64,000 nt of DNA from the NCBI GenBank assembly GCA_033220425.1, contig CM065651.1:558001-622000 (forward strand), read 5' to 3'. The notes beneath the pieces are model-generated. The model was not told where the DNA came from, searched no databases, and worked only from the letters and a program-made list of their open reading frames with translations. Position 1 is the stretch's first letter. Every line of letters begins with the position of its first letter. The stretch comes from Lepraria neglecta (taxonomy: Eukaryota > Ascomycota > Lecanoromycetes > Lecanorales > Stereocaulaceae). Below are positions 43,031-55,102 of the stretch, piece by piece. The translations under genes and the position numbers were made by a program.

Positions 43031-46000
43031 CTAAATAGATTCTGTAATCTCCGATGATGACCCTTCAGAGCGCCGCCCAAGTCGGGGCTTCTTACACAGT
43101 TGTGACCTCTGCTGGCCGTCAGAGGTCGGTCTCTTCAGACTAACACTCGGGATGCAACCCTTGCAGGATCGGTCTTGCAAGTCCCTGTGAAAAGCCGTTC
43201 CAAAAAGAGCATCGAGCTTTTGGTGATTTTCGAACCACCGCATTGTCTGAGGGAAAGCACTAATCTTTCGTCGCTCTTGCGTAACGCTCTCGCAGTAAAT
43301 GGTCACAGGTTCCGTCGGATGGCGGACCAAAAAGTCAACCTTCTTCTGACATCGATGGCACAATGCACATAAATCTTGACGGTCTTCATAATAACCCAAA
43401 GTCTCGACGTCAGTGGTAAAAACCAAGTTGGATATATTGATTCTGGTTAATAACTTAACGATCGACTTCCCTGGAAGACGACACCTTATCGTACCACGGC
43501 AGCGATATTGGCCTTCTTGAACGCGTTCGGAGCTCGCCAGCTCGAAATAGAATGCGAAGACGAGCAATGCATAGAGAGTCTTTTTACAGTCTTGATACAT
43601 TTGTGGTACGTGAACACTTTCCCGTAGCTCATTCATGCGATCAGTGTTGTCAATCGCCGGCTCCTTGCTGGGTAAGACGGAATTCAACCGAATATAATCT
43701 TCTCGCTTTCTCTCGTCCACAGAGTTCATGAGTTCATCCCAAATCTTTTGCCCGTTGAAGGACGACATATAAGATCGCCAAAGTCGAGGTACGTAGCCGT
43801 CCAGGATCACATGGCGAAAGTCCGTAGTCCGGGGAGATGTTGAGGTCTTCTGGGCGCCTGTGCCGAGGGACACCACGACGTCGGGAGCCAAAAGAGAGGG
43901 ATCATTACGTAGGCGCTCCGACAACGCAATTCTGACGGGGTTGTTATGTCCACTCATTCCACCATCCTGAACCGGTCCGGATGCCTTGATTTGCGCTGAT
44001 CTGTACAGACTGTGCAAAGTCAGCCATGCTCCGCCTGATGGGCTTTCGCCACTGCACTCACACAGGTGCAGCCGAAGTCCCTCGACCACTACGAAGTCAG
44101 TTTCTAAATTCTCCTGTAACGATTGAGACACTCACGCCTCCCATATGCATGGCTCATCCTCAACTTTGTCCGGGCGAACGTGCGTATACCCTGATCTATT
44201 GTTCAGTCCTTTGCCTCTAAGCGCAAAATTCGCCCTTACCGCATTCTTCTTTTCTTGCGCCAGGTCCGTTATAATTGGTGAAAATGACCGGAGAGGCGTT
44301 ACCAATTGTAGCGGCGATAACGCCAACCTTGGTGGCAACGACCCCGGTTCTATAGCCGAACATGCGATCGTCGGCTCCCAAGTGATCCTTCAAACACTGT
44401 TCGAGGACGTTCGCATCATAATGGCCATCCCGATACCACCCCTTGAAGGAGAGGCGAAGGCGTTTAAGGAAGTTCGTCCGCCCTTGAGGTCGTTCATAGA
44501 GTTTCCAAGCCAATGCATCGAAAATATGAACACATTGAGGAGCTGGCATACCACGTAGGAATAAGATACAGACGATGAGACCCCCTGTCTTAGTTGTAAG
44601 CGTCGGCATCTCGTGAGATCGGAACGTGAAGCTTACCAACACTGGTGCCGAACGCAATATCAAACAGGTCTTGAATCTGAAGTTCACTCCCCATCATACC
44701 CTGAATGATCGCCAGGATTTCTAGGGGAATAACACCACGCGTGCCTCCCCCATCAATAGCCAAAAGCCGTTCGCCCGCGGAGAAAGGCTTGAGTCTGATG
44801 GTGCAATCCCCGGAATGGCATAAGAGACAAGTCCCAATATGGTATTGACAATCCACAATAGGCGTCTCATCCCCATAGATCCGAACACAGACATTGCATA
44901 TGGCATGTCCGCATGAGAGTGTATGTTCTGGTTTCCGGCGAAGGCACCAGAGGCAGGTGCGGTTGCTTTGAAGCTGCGGCCACGGGATGCCGAGGCCGCC
45001 TGCATTCTCCTGATGCACTTGTGCCGCGGTCTTACCGAACGAGACCATATCCGCGAAACACTTGGCCAAGTACCTTTTGATACATTGCTCTTGATCCTCG
45101 GCCTGCTTCACAGCCTCGAGCGACCTAAGGCACGAGGGGTGGTAGATGGCATCGTAGACCGTCTTCGGGTCAAAGTCTGAGTCCTGAATCAGCTCGTAAC
45201 TTGCTCATTGCCAGGGTAGGTACTCACGATGCATCTTGGGAGGGTACGCGTCCAGCAGGATGGTAGAAGCAAGGAAACGTCCCATGGTGTCGCTCGATAG
45301 ACCGTGGTCCATCCCAAGTCGGAAGAATGAGGTCAGATGATCGGCGTGGTCGGGACCAACTTCGTTCCCTATTCGGCTGGCCATAACGAAGTTGAAAGGT
45401 TGAAGAACAGAGGCCGCTGTGTGCGATACGGCCATTTGAAAGAACTTGTTCAGGTGCACGGCCGAGTAGAGGCACCGACAGCGCAACCGGACGTTTCGCA
45501 TCTCATCCATCTGCCTCCAAAGTAACTCCTTCAAGCGTCGAAAACGTGCTAATGGGGATATTTGCTCGTCTGCCAGATGTAGGACCTTGATGGAAGAGTA
45601 GAAATCTTTTAAGACCTTCCCATCCAGGCTGAATTGGACATCTTGCATCTCGAGTAGATCATATGTAGGACTGGCGCTCGCCCCGACACCGCGTTTGACA
45701 ATCACAACACTCGGTCTGGCTTGCTCGAAGGGACTCGATCCTCCTCCGGCAACGGCCCAAGTTTTTAGGCGATCCACGACGCTGTTGAAATTAGGGAAGT
45801 CGTCCGCGAAAACACACAGGACGTCGCTGAAGGGACAGAGTATCCGCGCATGCAGAATGTCATAGACATCGTGCACGGTCGTGGTATTCGCCCACCTGAT
45901 GGGGAACGACTCGGTCTCATGGCAGGATGCGTTCAAATTTGATGCGACCGTCGCAGACGGATCACTTTCAGCAAAGAGCACTGGATGATCGGAATAGAGG

Positions 46001-46242
46001 CTGGTGTTATCGATTCGCAGAGTAGCGATGCCGTCGTTACGCCCTTTCTTGATGTGGTTTGGGAAAAGCTCTCGGAGAGCTTGGTTTTTGGCTTTCCGAC
46101 CTATGAATAAAAGGACAGAGGGTTGCTGGGTTGCCGGATTAGTCAGCTCCCCCACGATTCTCGTCAGGCGGCCTGAGTTGATCAACGCGACCTCTTTCCC
46201 ACCCGCCACCTGTATCCACTCAAAATGCTTACAGATGGTCAT
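43031..46242 (-). CDS. Patatin-like phospholipase with an N-terminal region and a RING-type Cys cluster
   Basis: Supported exons: 46242-45228, 45176-44637, and one from 44584. An intron starts at the tgcg|gtaagg donor near 44248 and leads to GYTHVRPDKVEDEPCIWEA; the last long exon ends at 43031. A 340-residue N-terminal domain of unknown function is followed by CLWCLRRKPEHTLSCGHAIC and a further Cys/His set, a RING-like zinc site. The patatin core follows: AIDGGGTRGVIPLEIL (oxyanion loop), AFGTSVGG (nucleophile Ser in G-x-S-x-G), VIFTNYNGPG, and QDGGMSGHNNPVRIAL (catalytic Asp). Ser and Asp of the dyad are present, so hydrolysis of lipids is plausible. The junction between IWEA and the exon with QDGG could not be closed in frame with a normal intron, so that segment is either mis-spliced here or frameshifted. 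Patatin-like genes are frequent Starship cargo. Confidence 0.78.
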
Positions 46243-46585
46243 ATTTAATTGTGCCTACAGAAGAACAATTACAACAATACAAAGAGAGAAAGAAAGGCCA
46301 CGGCAGGTTTTATATGCGCCTATGTCTATCCAAAACTTGACCCTTATGGGCATCCGTTTCTGGCAGTTCTCGATCGTACGCTAAGCAGAAAACAGCTGAC
46401 ATCTCGTTCACCTCAAAGACTTGGACCAAGCACTTGAAGAGGGGTTGGGGGTACAGCATTGTATTTCGGCGAGTAATAGTCTATGAAAAAACCAAGCAAA
46501 ATCACTCTTCGCGGCAAGTCAAGTCAAACAAAGCTCTTCCGTGAGCGCAACAAGCGATTTTGTAAACGACATTTAGTGCTTCTTC
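46243..46585. other. Intergenic, 343 bp
   Basis: Between the patatin start and the coiled-coil gene's stop. No feature was recognised. Confidence 0.5.
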
Positions 46586-47379
46586 CTATTCAACTCGTCT
46601 CCCCATTCCTTGTAGCGTCGATGCTGCCTGCAAATCTGCTACCTCGGTGCTGGCTTCCTCGCCGCTGTCAGAGAAAGACGTTTCTGACATGCTCTGTGAC
46701 TGGACCTCAAAATTTCCTGAGAGGTTTTCAAGGACGAGTTGCTTGTGCTGCAGCTCGGCAGCCTTGCACTGCAGCTCGGTCCGCAGACTTGTCACTTCCG
46801 ACCTGGCACTCTCCCATTCGTGGAAAAGGGTACCAAGACTTATGTTCTCCACAAGATCGAAGGTCAAACCCTCGCCGTTGGCAAGCTCAAACTTGTCGAG
46901 AATGTCAGTCATCTTCTGAACGACAGCCCGTTCATGCTCAAGGGATCTCTCTGTCTCTTCTCGGCGAGCCGACTCGTATTCCAGCGATTGAATGGCGAGA
47001 GCGCGCTCTCTCCTTTCCACTTCGAAAGTCGCCTGTTGATTGTCAAGGTGTCTCTGAAGGCCGGCTGCAGCTTCTTTCGACGACTGTGCGAGTGAGGCAT
47101 GTCTTTCCCCTTCCTGGTTCAGGTTTCTGATACTAAGCTCGTTGAGCTGGTTGATGTGACTGACACGGAACAACTCATGATGCAGGATGCGGTTTTGGTT
47201 CTCACGGATGATGCTCTCCCGACGAAGCTTCTGGTTGGAAAACCATTCAACTCCACACGCTGTGCAGATAGATGGATCCATCTGCCACTATTGTCAGCTT
47301 CAGGAGCTCTGAGGGGAGGCGGGGAAATTACCCGGAATGCCTGATGTTCGGAGCTCACTGTTTGGCCTTGCGATGCCAT
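46586..47379 (-). CDS. Coiled-coil protein, 249 aa
   Basis: Exon 1 (47379-47332, 16 codons) joins exon 2 (47287-46586) in phase 0 across a 44-bp intron (GTAATT, gctgac, caatag). After a short start there is CTACGVEW, a possible half zinc knuckle. Then come long heptad-rich helices: LRRESIIRENQNRILHHE, RRERALAIQSLEYESARREE and LRTELQCKAAELQHKQLVLE. The end is acidic and Ser-rich. It lies on the same strand as the patatin gene, 344 bp upstream of that gene's start. It is not a known family. The two-exon model is favoured because both splice sites are canonical and phase is kept. Confidence 0.58.
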
Positions 47380-47970
47380 GTCTGCGATAATGGGGCTTTG
47401 GTTATGGAAGTAGAGGCGAAGACTCGGTGATTATGGAGAACTTTTACCATCTTCTCAACAAGCACAGTTACGTAGATATACCCCAGAGATGCAGCGGATA
47501 ATGGATGCTCTAATTCTCTTACAGCACGTCCTGAACACGATCTAAATTTCAGGGGTCAAGTCAGGACTAGTCACCGTACAACCAGAATCCTATTGTGACA
47601 GTCTGTTTTGGCTAATTCACTTTTGTGGGGCTCCCAGAAGTACTGAGTCGGGATTAGACTTTCAAGAGCATTGAGATTCGGATAGCAGTGCATGATTGGT
47701 AGGGCTATACTGTAAGGGTGAGGCGCAGACATGTACGGCGCATCATATGGGGTAATATTTTAAGCGAAGTCATTCCAGATGTAGCGCTATGCATGAAACC
47801 ATCCATGTGGCGAAGGGAAGGATCGATGCCCGTCGGCTTTCACGGCAGTTACGGATACACCCCAGTCATTAACTCTCGCCATCCAAATATTGCTGCTCCA
47901 GGGACGCTGATAAAGACAGTTGGCCTTACTGAAGCAGTTCCCATAACAATTACTCTTTCATTGCTCAAAG

Positions 47971-48564
47971 ATGGCTTTCATCAAGCAAGAACCTTTGTCG
48001 GAAGAGCAGTGGGATCAATTGATCAAGAACTTTGATAATCAACCCGACGCATATTTTCCTGATGACCAGAACACCACATTCGATCAGGATGGATCGTCGG
48101 TGAACAATACAGCCAACCAAGGCTTTGAGCCAGTGACCAGTCAAGTGGCGGAGAAAAGCGAACCGGTCGATCCACAGATGGATTGGACATTTATGAATCC
48201 AGCCGACCAGTCGATACCGGCGGACAACCTGAATCTCGGTCCTGATCAAGTGTCGGCAAAACTCGATGACATCAAAGCATTGTATGGCCAAAGTACCTCC
48301 TTTAAAAATAAGAATATTTACAGTGTGACAGGGTAGAAGAGAATTTAAGGTACATCGAATCAAAAAATTTCTACAAAACAACAGGAAATGATTCTTGAGA
48401 GAAGACAGATCAGCGACATTCATAAGCATCTGGCTGGACTGCACCCGTTCTTCCAAGCGATAAGAGAAACCTTGAAGGTGCTAACCCAACAAGTTAACCC
48501 CCAGTGGGAGGTTAAAACGCCCACGACCCCAGTCAAGATGCAGCACGGCTGCGATCATCGTTGA
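47971..48564 (+). CDS. Hypothetical acidic protein, probably split by intron(s)
   Basis: The ATG at 47971 opens 121 codons (MAFIKQEPLSEEQWDQLIKN) rich in Asp, Gln and Asn. The frame stops at 48336. A second open segment (about 48392-48564), RRQISDIHKHLAGLHPFFQA then IRETLKVLTQQVNPQWEV, is helical and ends at a stop. It probably belongs to the same gene, joined through one or two short introns between about 48292 and 48391. I could not choose junctions that keep frame with confidence. No domain is recognised. Confidence 0.42.
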
Positions 48565-49879
48565 AAGCAGCGCCTACGTTGGGACATACAACCAGATCTT
48601 GCTTAGTATTGCGTGCTTTTTTGCTGTATGATTGTTAGCCCTCACTCCAGGAGAAGTGTGAGGAGAGATGAGATTCTATTGTTGGAAGATTGCAAGCCTC
48701 TTCCAAGCTTGGTGACGTTGTTTAGCGCCGAGATAATGCCTTTATTGTCGCAAAATAAAATAGCATCTGCAACCAAACCCCAAGAACACAGTTCCATGGC
48801 GAAAGTGTCAGTCCTTTTTATAGTCTAACTTAGTCATCTCGTTGTTCGGAATCCTTCTTTGTCGGCGTGGATTTGCAATTCCTAAGCTATATACGGAACT
48901 GTGCTATTAGAATTCGCTACGAATAAGGTGAGTCAGTCGGATGCATTAGGGGAAATGTTGGGACAGAAAGGCTTGGATCAGCGCAAGTTACTTAAATTCA
49001 AAAAAAAAACTACTATACGACGGTTGCCCATAGCTATCCAGAAACCTGAGACACCATGCCAGTCTTTTGCGTGTAAATCGCTCCAAATTGCGTCCTTCAT
49101 TCCAAATTTGCAATCAGCTTGCCATCTCAGAAGTCTTTGGGTCTCGAATGTAAGGTGGAGGAGTTGCATTCGTTACGCAGGGCTCATCATTATTGGAGGA
49201 AGGGAGCGTGCTAGGGAGAGCACGAAACTTTGCTAGACGAATCTTCCTTGCTGCTTGGCGAGGAGACTGTGGGATGGAATCTTCATGAAGCGTCTTCGGC
49301 GGAGAAGTGAAGATTGGAAATACGAAGAGACACATCACGCGGGACGTGCGTTTAGGAACTATTGAATTCTGCCCCGTAGTAAGGATCTTTTAGTCAGCTG
49401 GGTCGCTTGCTGGTTGAAACGAAACCAAATATCCTTTGGTTCTGAGGCTCAAGTATCTGGAGGCGAAATTGTAAGAGTCCAGTGCTTTAAATGTATGCCT
49501 CCCTTCTGGCTTCGAGATCTGGCCACCTCAGCTCATGGGGCTTGCCCCTCACAATCTGACCCATCACTCTTTTAATTACCGCTCCCTCAGTCAACGTGAG
49601 TCACCTCCACTTCTGGTTCCGGCCTCTGCTTTTGGTATCGTCCAGTTCAAGGGTTGCACACTTTTGGCTCATAAAGGGAGCATCCGTGTTTGCATGCAAG
49701 ACATTCATGTGGCCCCTGGCAGACGGTCAAAACTGGCTCTTCCAGAAACACTTTCGGATCAGAAGTTTCCTGGACGTTTCGTGGAACAATACTTCAAGCA
49801 TGATATGGTTGACACGATCGATCAATCTTGAGATCGGAGGACGCTTCTCGAGACCGTTCCATACAGACATTTTTCCGCT
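48565..49879. other. 1.3 kb without a supported gene
   Basis: Short frames only. It may contain 5' exons of the gene at 49880, since 49535-49831 is open on the plus strand, but no junction could be justified. Confidence 0.35.
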
Positions 49880-50620
49880 ATGCCCTCCGTCTGGAGACAC
49901 ATGCGCTCTCTTCTGCATAAAGACGGGACTAAAGCCAATTGGCGTTCTATGTTGGCGGACCCGTCATCAGCAGCATTGCTACGCCAGGAAGACAAGAATG
50001 TTGCCCAGCTACAAAACATGTTACAGGAATTATCGGCTTCTGGGCGTGAGACCTTCTCCTCCGTCATCACCTCCCTTACAATGAAAGTATGCGTTGCCGA
50101 GAACGATGAAATTCTTCTCTCATATGCCCGTACCATCCTTGAGGTCTTCGTCCTGTATTCAATTGCGACCTCTGATTCCGCGTGGATGTGTGACAGCCGC
50201 TCCGCCTATATAGGACGACAAATCGAACTCATGTCGGAGGTTACCTATTCTTTGAACCAGGCCCTCCTTCCTCCAGATCCTCATCTAGGCAAGAATTGCC
50301 TTCAGGTGGCCACCCTCCTCGAACTCCGGTCGCGCCGCGAACGCTGTCGTGCCGAGATCATCAGGAATACCATCAACTTGGCCGACACAATTCCGCTTAA
50401 CTCTCCGTTCACGACTTATGACCATGGAAGTCAACTGCACCAGCTCAACTCCTTTACTTTTCTAAGAAAAATCAGACCCACAGGTCACTATTGGATTTCT
50501 ATGGCTTACTGTCTTGCTACTGAACAAGTCGTTGAAGACGCACCTCCGAGCTACACTATTCGTGCCAGTGGTGACCAGTCTGTGATGATGGGCGGATGCG
50601 AGGAGGACAATGCTGCGTGA
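49880..50620 (+). CDS. Hypothetical helical protein, 246 aa
   Basis: One exon from an ATG at 49880. It is almost entirely helix-forming (NVAQLQNMLQELSASGRETF, LSYARTILEVFVLYSIATSD, IELMSEVTYSLNQALL, LLELRSRRERCRAEII), suggesting an all-alpha repeat or four-helix fold. No signal peptide or catalytic motif is seen. The end is disordered. The family is not recognised. Upstream exons are possible. Confidence 0.5.
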   Translation: MPSVWRHMRSLLHKDGTKANWRSMLADPSSAALLRQEDKNVAQLQNMLQELSASGRETFSSVITSLTMKVCVAENDEILLSYARTILEVFVLYSIATSDSAWMCDSRSAYIGRQIELMSEVTYSLNQALLPPDPHLGKNCLQVATLLELRSRRERCRAEIIRNTINLADTIPLNSPFTTYDHGSQLHQLNSFTFLRKIRPTGHYWISMAYCLATEQVVEDAPPSYTIRASGDQSVMMGGCEEDNAA

Positions 50621-51049
50621 TGTATATGACGAGCTCTCAAATTTAGGTCGCTTTATTAGGAGATCAGAAATAATAGAAAATCACTGAACAGGCACCAACT
50701 CAATGTGGATATAATGTAGTTGCGCACATGCGGTCTAGGTCGTACTAGCATTGTGGAAGGGTACAGCCTACTACCTCAGCAGTTTGCTTCGAGAAATTTG
50801 CATCATGGATTGCCTTTAGGTTGTTCAACCTTCAACTCTTGAGATATACGTGGATGCTTAAGCCGTCCAAGTAAGTCTGCAATATCATCTTTGAGAACCT
50901 CAAGATGATCGTCCAGCTCAGAAACAGTCTTCTTTAAATCGGGTCGTAGTTTCTGCAGGGCATTGATGAACGGTTCACGATCGCTAGATTTGATGTCCAC
51001 GTATCTGTACCAACTTTGGTTACGCTTCTTCATGAACGGGAAGTAGTTC

Positions 51050-52970
51050 TTACTGCTGATTGTTGATTGAATATCCTCCCTCGGCACGCTGGCCTGCCGG
51101 AACGAGTAATAGAATTGCAGCGCCGAATGCATTATACAGAAGGACCCATATCTGACCCTCACGCCACCAGTTTCGATACTTGGCATATTGTACGTCTCGC
51201 TGCTTGTTCAATTCTGGCTCTTGGAGCTCAGGATGGGCTTCTCCCATGAAGTTTGCGAATGCTCTTTTCAATGCAGGCCCTCTCACATTGACATCAGCTT
51301 TGAGGACGCTCTGCCTGGACGGAGCACCGTCTTTTCTGAGTTTCTCAACATCTTGCAACATCTTCATTGTGAAAATCCATTTCCCAATGCGTAAAAGTAC
51401 CTTATCTTTGAACGATCTGACGTGAGCCCGCTCGACTAGTTGACAGATGGCCTTAGCCGTCGAATCTGCTGTCGGTAATCTGACACCCAACTTCTCCTCG
51501 GCGATTGCTTCATCCCAAGTCGTCATCACATCCTCGCATCCGATCGCCTCGATCATCCGAAGCAATTCCTCCGCTCGTTCTCCACAATCCTGCTTGGATC
51601 TCCCATACCTTTGCTTCGAGATGGTAGCGGTGAGGTAGTTTCGCTCCTCAATCCACGCATCATGAGAACCTAAATGCAATGGAGGTCTCCAGTCTACTCT
51701 GCGGCTCTTTCGAGACCCTTGTTGGTCTTGGTTTGACTCATCATCTGAAATATCTTCAGGTACCCGCCGCCGTTTGATTCGGAGTGTTTTTCTTGGAGGG
51801 AGGATCATGTCCACTATCTGCCGCTCACTCCTCCCTTGGCGTTCTAGTTCGAGGAGACGTTCAAGGTAGCGATATCGAAGCTGAACACCGTCTATCCGCT
51901 CCTCCAATGTGTCTCGAATTGAGGCGAGACAATCGGCATTGTATATCATGTAGATCCCACAGTCATCACTGTTCTCTTGCTGCTGGGATGCCTGCAAATC
52001 TTCAGGGATTGAAAAGGCATATGCAAGGATGAGAATCCTCACTTACCCCACTGACCATGGTAAAGTCCCGATTTGGGCTTTCCCATCCTTCCATAGCGTA
52101 GGCCAGTCGCTCTTTGATAGCGGACACCACTTCTTTGTGTTTTGAAATATCTTCCGCAAGGGAGTCATAATGTCGGATTGAATTACGTTTGAGGTCTACG
52201 TCATACAGCGTCCAATGAACTCCATTGCAGCAGGGAAGGATGATACGATCATGGTCGCGACGTAATGGCCACCGCACTCTGGTACTGGATTGCTGAATGC
52301 CATTTTCCAATGCCGTAAACGACATATAGGAGCTGTGCAACACTAAAGTCGTCGATGACCACCTAAAAGAGAAAAGCAGCGGCATCAAGTTGAAATTAGC
52401 AAGCCACGTTCTCTCCTGAAAACGGGAGAAGAAGTCACTGATTTCGTCGGGGTAGACGGTCTCCGAGCGTTCATCACCATTGACAATGAAGGTTTTCCCC
52501 CGATAAAACTTCTCACAGCGTTCGATCTCTTGCTTCAATTTATCTCTGGCTTGCATTGCAATGTTGGTCGCGGCTGGTCTCGCCTCAGCCTTCGGTGTGG
52601 AGTTCTCATGGTTGACTGGGGTCATTTCGGATTGGCTATTAGCTACGTTCGATCGATCAGTGATAGTGGCTCCCTGAGAGACGGACGGTGGCTCGGTTCT
52701 CAAGTGCGAGCGCAGCATCAAGGATGAGAGATCGGTCGCCGATACGGCCCCACGCGATCTTGTTGCCACATTTGGGAACTGTGGAATATTGGCGAGACCA
52801 TGGTTGAACTGCGTCTCCTTCTGCTTGGTCTTCTTCTTACGCTGTCGTTTTGGCCGTATCTCTTGTCTGAGTTCCGTCGTCAGGGTTTCAAGGCTGTCGA
52901 GGAGCGTGATATAGTCCTCCCTTGAATTAAATTTCGAATACATGGAGAGAATCTTCACTATCTCACTCAA
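51050..52970 (-). CDS. Ulp1-type (C48) cysteine protease domain protein, 621 aa or longer
   Basis: Exon 1 (52970-52047) and exon 2 (51991-51050) join in phase 0. The N-terminus has helical and basic stretches (RPKRQRKKKTKQKE). The protease core contains the catalytic triad in order: NGVHWTLYDVD (His), IRHYDSLAED (Asp), and, across the intron, QQQENSDDCGIYMIYNADCL (oxyanion Gln and nucleophile Cys). A FHSF-like start of the domain is seen as LLFSFRWSSTTLVLHSSYMS. Such enzymes cleave SUMO or related proteins; in fungi and other eukaryotes Ulp1-like domains also occur in mobile elements. After the core comes KRRRVPEDISDDES and a helical tail ending in a hydrophobic run (IWVLLYNAFGAAILLLVPAG). 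A further minus-strand frame down to 50803 (SWYRYVDIKSSDREPFINAL) may be a last exon. Confidence 0.75.
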
Positions 52971-53949
52971 TGCCTACACACGGTTCAGCTGGGAGGATAA
53001 TTCGGAACGTATCACATACAAGAGCTGGTTCTTTCGGTGTTTGACTCATTTCATGTTGCAAATAAAAGGAATTGACCTGGACCGCTCCTGGTAAACCGTG
53101 GGAGGTCACGTGACAGTAGTTTTTTGCGTGCAAAGCAAAAGACTACTGTCACGTGATGAGGCAGGAGCTGCGACTAACCGAAAAAGATGTGCTGCGCGCT
53201 CTGGAGGATGAAGTCACTCATGTCCGTCTCGGGTGGCGCAATCGAAGTTGAAACATGTGTTACAAACTCGATATGCCCAATTTTTGCAGCGCTTAAAAGA
53301 GAGAGGCCCGAGCGCTAACTGAGGTGCTGTAATTGCAATGGTAGGGACTGAAAGACGCTGAGCACAGCACTAGCGGATAAGCTAGATGCCAATCGGACAC
53401 TTCGATCGACCCTCCCGTAATCAGGATTCCTACAAGGCACGGACGCAAGTCATCCGGAGAATACTGAGAAGGCATGGAGGCTGTCAGCTACCGCGTTGAT
53501 GCACGCCATACAACGCTGCGCTAGTGGCTATGTAAAAATGACGTCCCTGGGCGGCATCCTTGAGATCAACTCCAACTACCGATCAAGATTCCGCCACTCG
53601 CCGCTTCAAGCATTCAACCCAGCGTGTCAGACAGCTCATTAACCCCAGAGACTCGGCAGACGTCTGGAACACATTCTAAGGCAATATTCTCCGTAATGTG
53701 AGCGAAGGAGCTTGGGCATTGCCGCACTAGTGCGGCGTCAAATACCCGAGTACTAGTCTTGGACAGCGTGTTTCATGTGATACGAGGCATAGAGGAGGTG
53801 GGTCACATTCTGGTTAATCGAAAGGCTAAATTGGGATAGGAATCGAACTTTTCAGAATTCAAGAGTAAGGATTGCAATCTAAGGCTCTATGACAGATGGA
53901 TGTTTGGCCTGCACAACATTCAAGACTTGAGGCGAACTACATCAGCTGA
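52971..53949. other. About 1 kb between the Ulp1 and MADS-like genes, holding palindrome copy 2
   Basis: Apart from 53106-53156, only short unsupported frames occur. Confidence 0.45.
53106..53156. repeat. 51-bp palindrome, copy 2 (CACGTGAC ends)
   Basis: The left arm (53106-53129) is identical over 24 bp to that at 16050; the right arm (53135-53156) has one substitution and a changed inner end. It lies 136 bp upstream of the Ulp1-type gene's ATG. Confidence 0.92.
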
Positions 53950-54395
53950 TCAATTCGGCAGAATTGGAGGCTTGGGAACAGAGAAAATGCGCCGCTGATA
54001 ACCAAGGGAACTTCCGCCACTTCTGAACTCGGACTTCGTCAGCTCTCCGCGGTGGGTTCCATCAGCGTTCCTATGATTTCTTGCCCCATCTTTCACAGGC
54101 TCAAAATCTGCCGGGCACCTATACCGAGGGACGGGGTACTGCTTCTCCTAATCTCATAGTGTTATACAATGCGCGGACCTTTGTGTTATAGACGGCTTAC
54201 CATTTCTTGTTCCGACGGCGGCCATCCGGGTTGATCGTTGGATCTGTAGATTTGGTATTTTCCACCGCGATTGATGACGATGTAGATGTCTGCGTCCGCG
54301 ATCTGAGCCAACTCATTGGCCTTTTTGAAGAGACTTTTTGTTCGCTTCCTGGCTTTCTCTCGCACAATGTGTCGCTGGGTTCTGACTTTCGCCAT
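53950..54395 (-). CDS. Mini MADS-box-like protein, copy 2 (130 aa)
   Basis: Exon 1 (54395-54201, 65 codons) and exon 2 (54147-53950) join in phase 0 across a 53-bp intron. Residues about 16-52 read ARKRTKSLFKKANELAQIAD, then ADIYIVINRGGKYQIYRS, a better match to a MADS box than copy 1 (KR...LFKKA-ELA...D-DIYIVI). Exon 1 ends GWPPSEQEM and exon 2 contains YRCPADFEP, paralleling KWPPSGKEL and HRCPADFQV in copy 1. The rest of exon 2 is basic and short, with no shared end. MADS proteins bind CArG-type DNA as dimers. This one keeps only the helix and first strand, so dimerisation is uncertain. Upstream in-frame codons to 54440 exist, but the ATG at 54395 aligns with copy 1. Confidence 0.72.
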
Positions 54396-55102
54396 GATGG
54401 GGAGATGCTTTGACCATTCTTTTTGGAGCCACAACGGCAATATGTACCCCTGGGAAAATTTGTGTTCTTGAAGGCAGGGAATGGATGCCTCCTCCGTTCC
54501 TGGATGCTTTGGATGTAGGTCAATGCCGCAATCCTTCCCGGAAGATCCAGGATTGTGGGAACTTAAGGTATGCCATTCACTTTCGGATGCTCAGATGGAA
54601 GAGAAACTGCAGTTTCATTTACGTTTCGTTTTGCGAATGACAACGGAATCCGCTTAGCACGGAGTCTTTACGGTCAGTTCTGGCAACGTAGGATTCAGTA
54701 GGAGTCTATTTTCTCTGCCTTACATAACGTACTCTCTTCTATCGGGTGAAGAAGCCTCTTTAATCGCTTGCCTATCATCCTCTGGAAGCATTCACTTGTG
54801 GGCTGTTGACATGTTATAAACGGCCTTTCTGTACTCCAAAAGAATATGAGGGAGACTGGATCAGATCTACGAGACAAAGGATAACGAGAATGGCGATCAG
54901 AAGGCGGTGTAGGGAATGGATGTCCCCCTTCTCTAGGTGGGAATAAATGCCGCAATCCTTTATCGGCCGCCCAGGATGCGGAACAGATATGGAGGCTATG
55001 CTATTCATTCATTCACTGTTTCATTCAATATTTCATTTAAAGTTTCATCTACGGATTAGCTATATGTTTCGCTTACTACTACATTATGGTCAGTCCTGGC
55101 AC
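54396..55102. other. About 0.7 kb containing a diverged repeat of 56326-56440
   Basis: Positions 54820-54910 resemble 56325-56425 (shared CTCCAAA-GAATATG, CTGGA-CAGATCTA, CGGTGT). No gene is supported. Confidence 0.4.

Noticed and set aside
44923-45180. Plus-strand frame opposite the patatin RING region
   Set aside because: Opposite strand of a well-conserved domain; codon bias of the true frame leaves it open.
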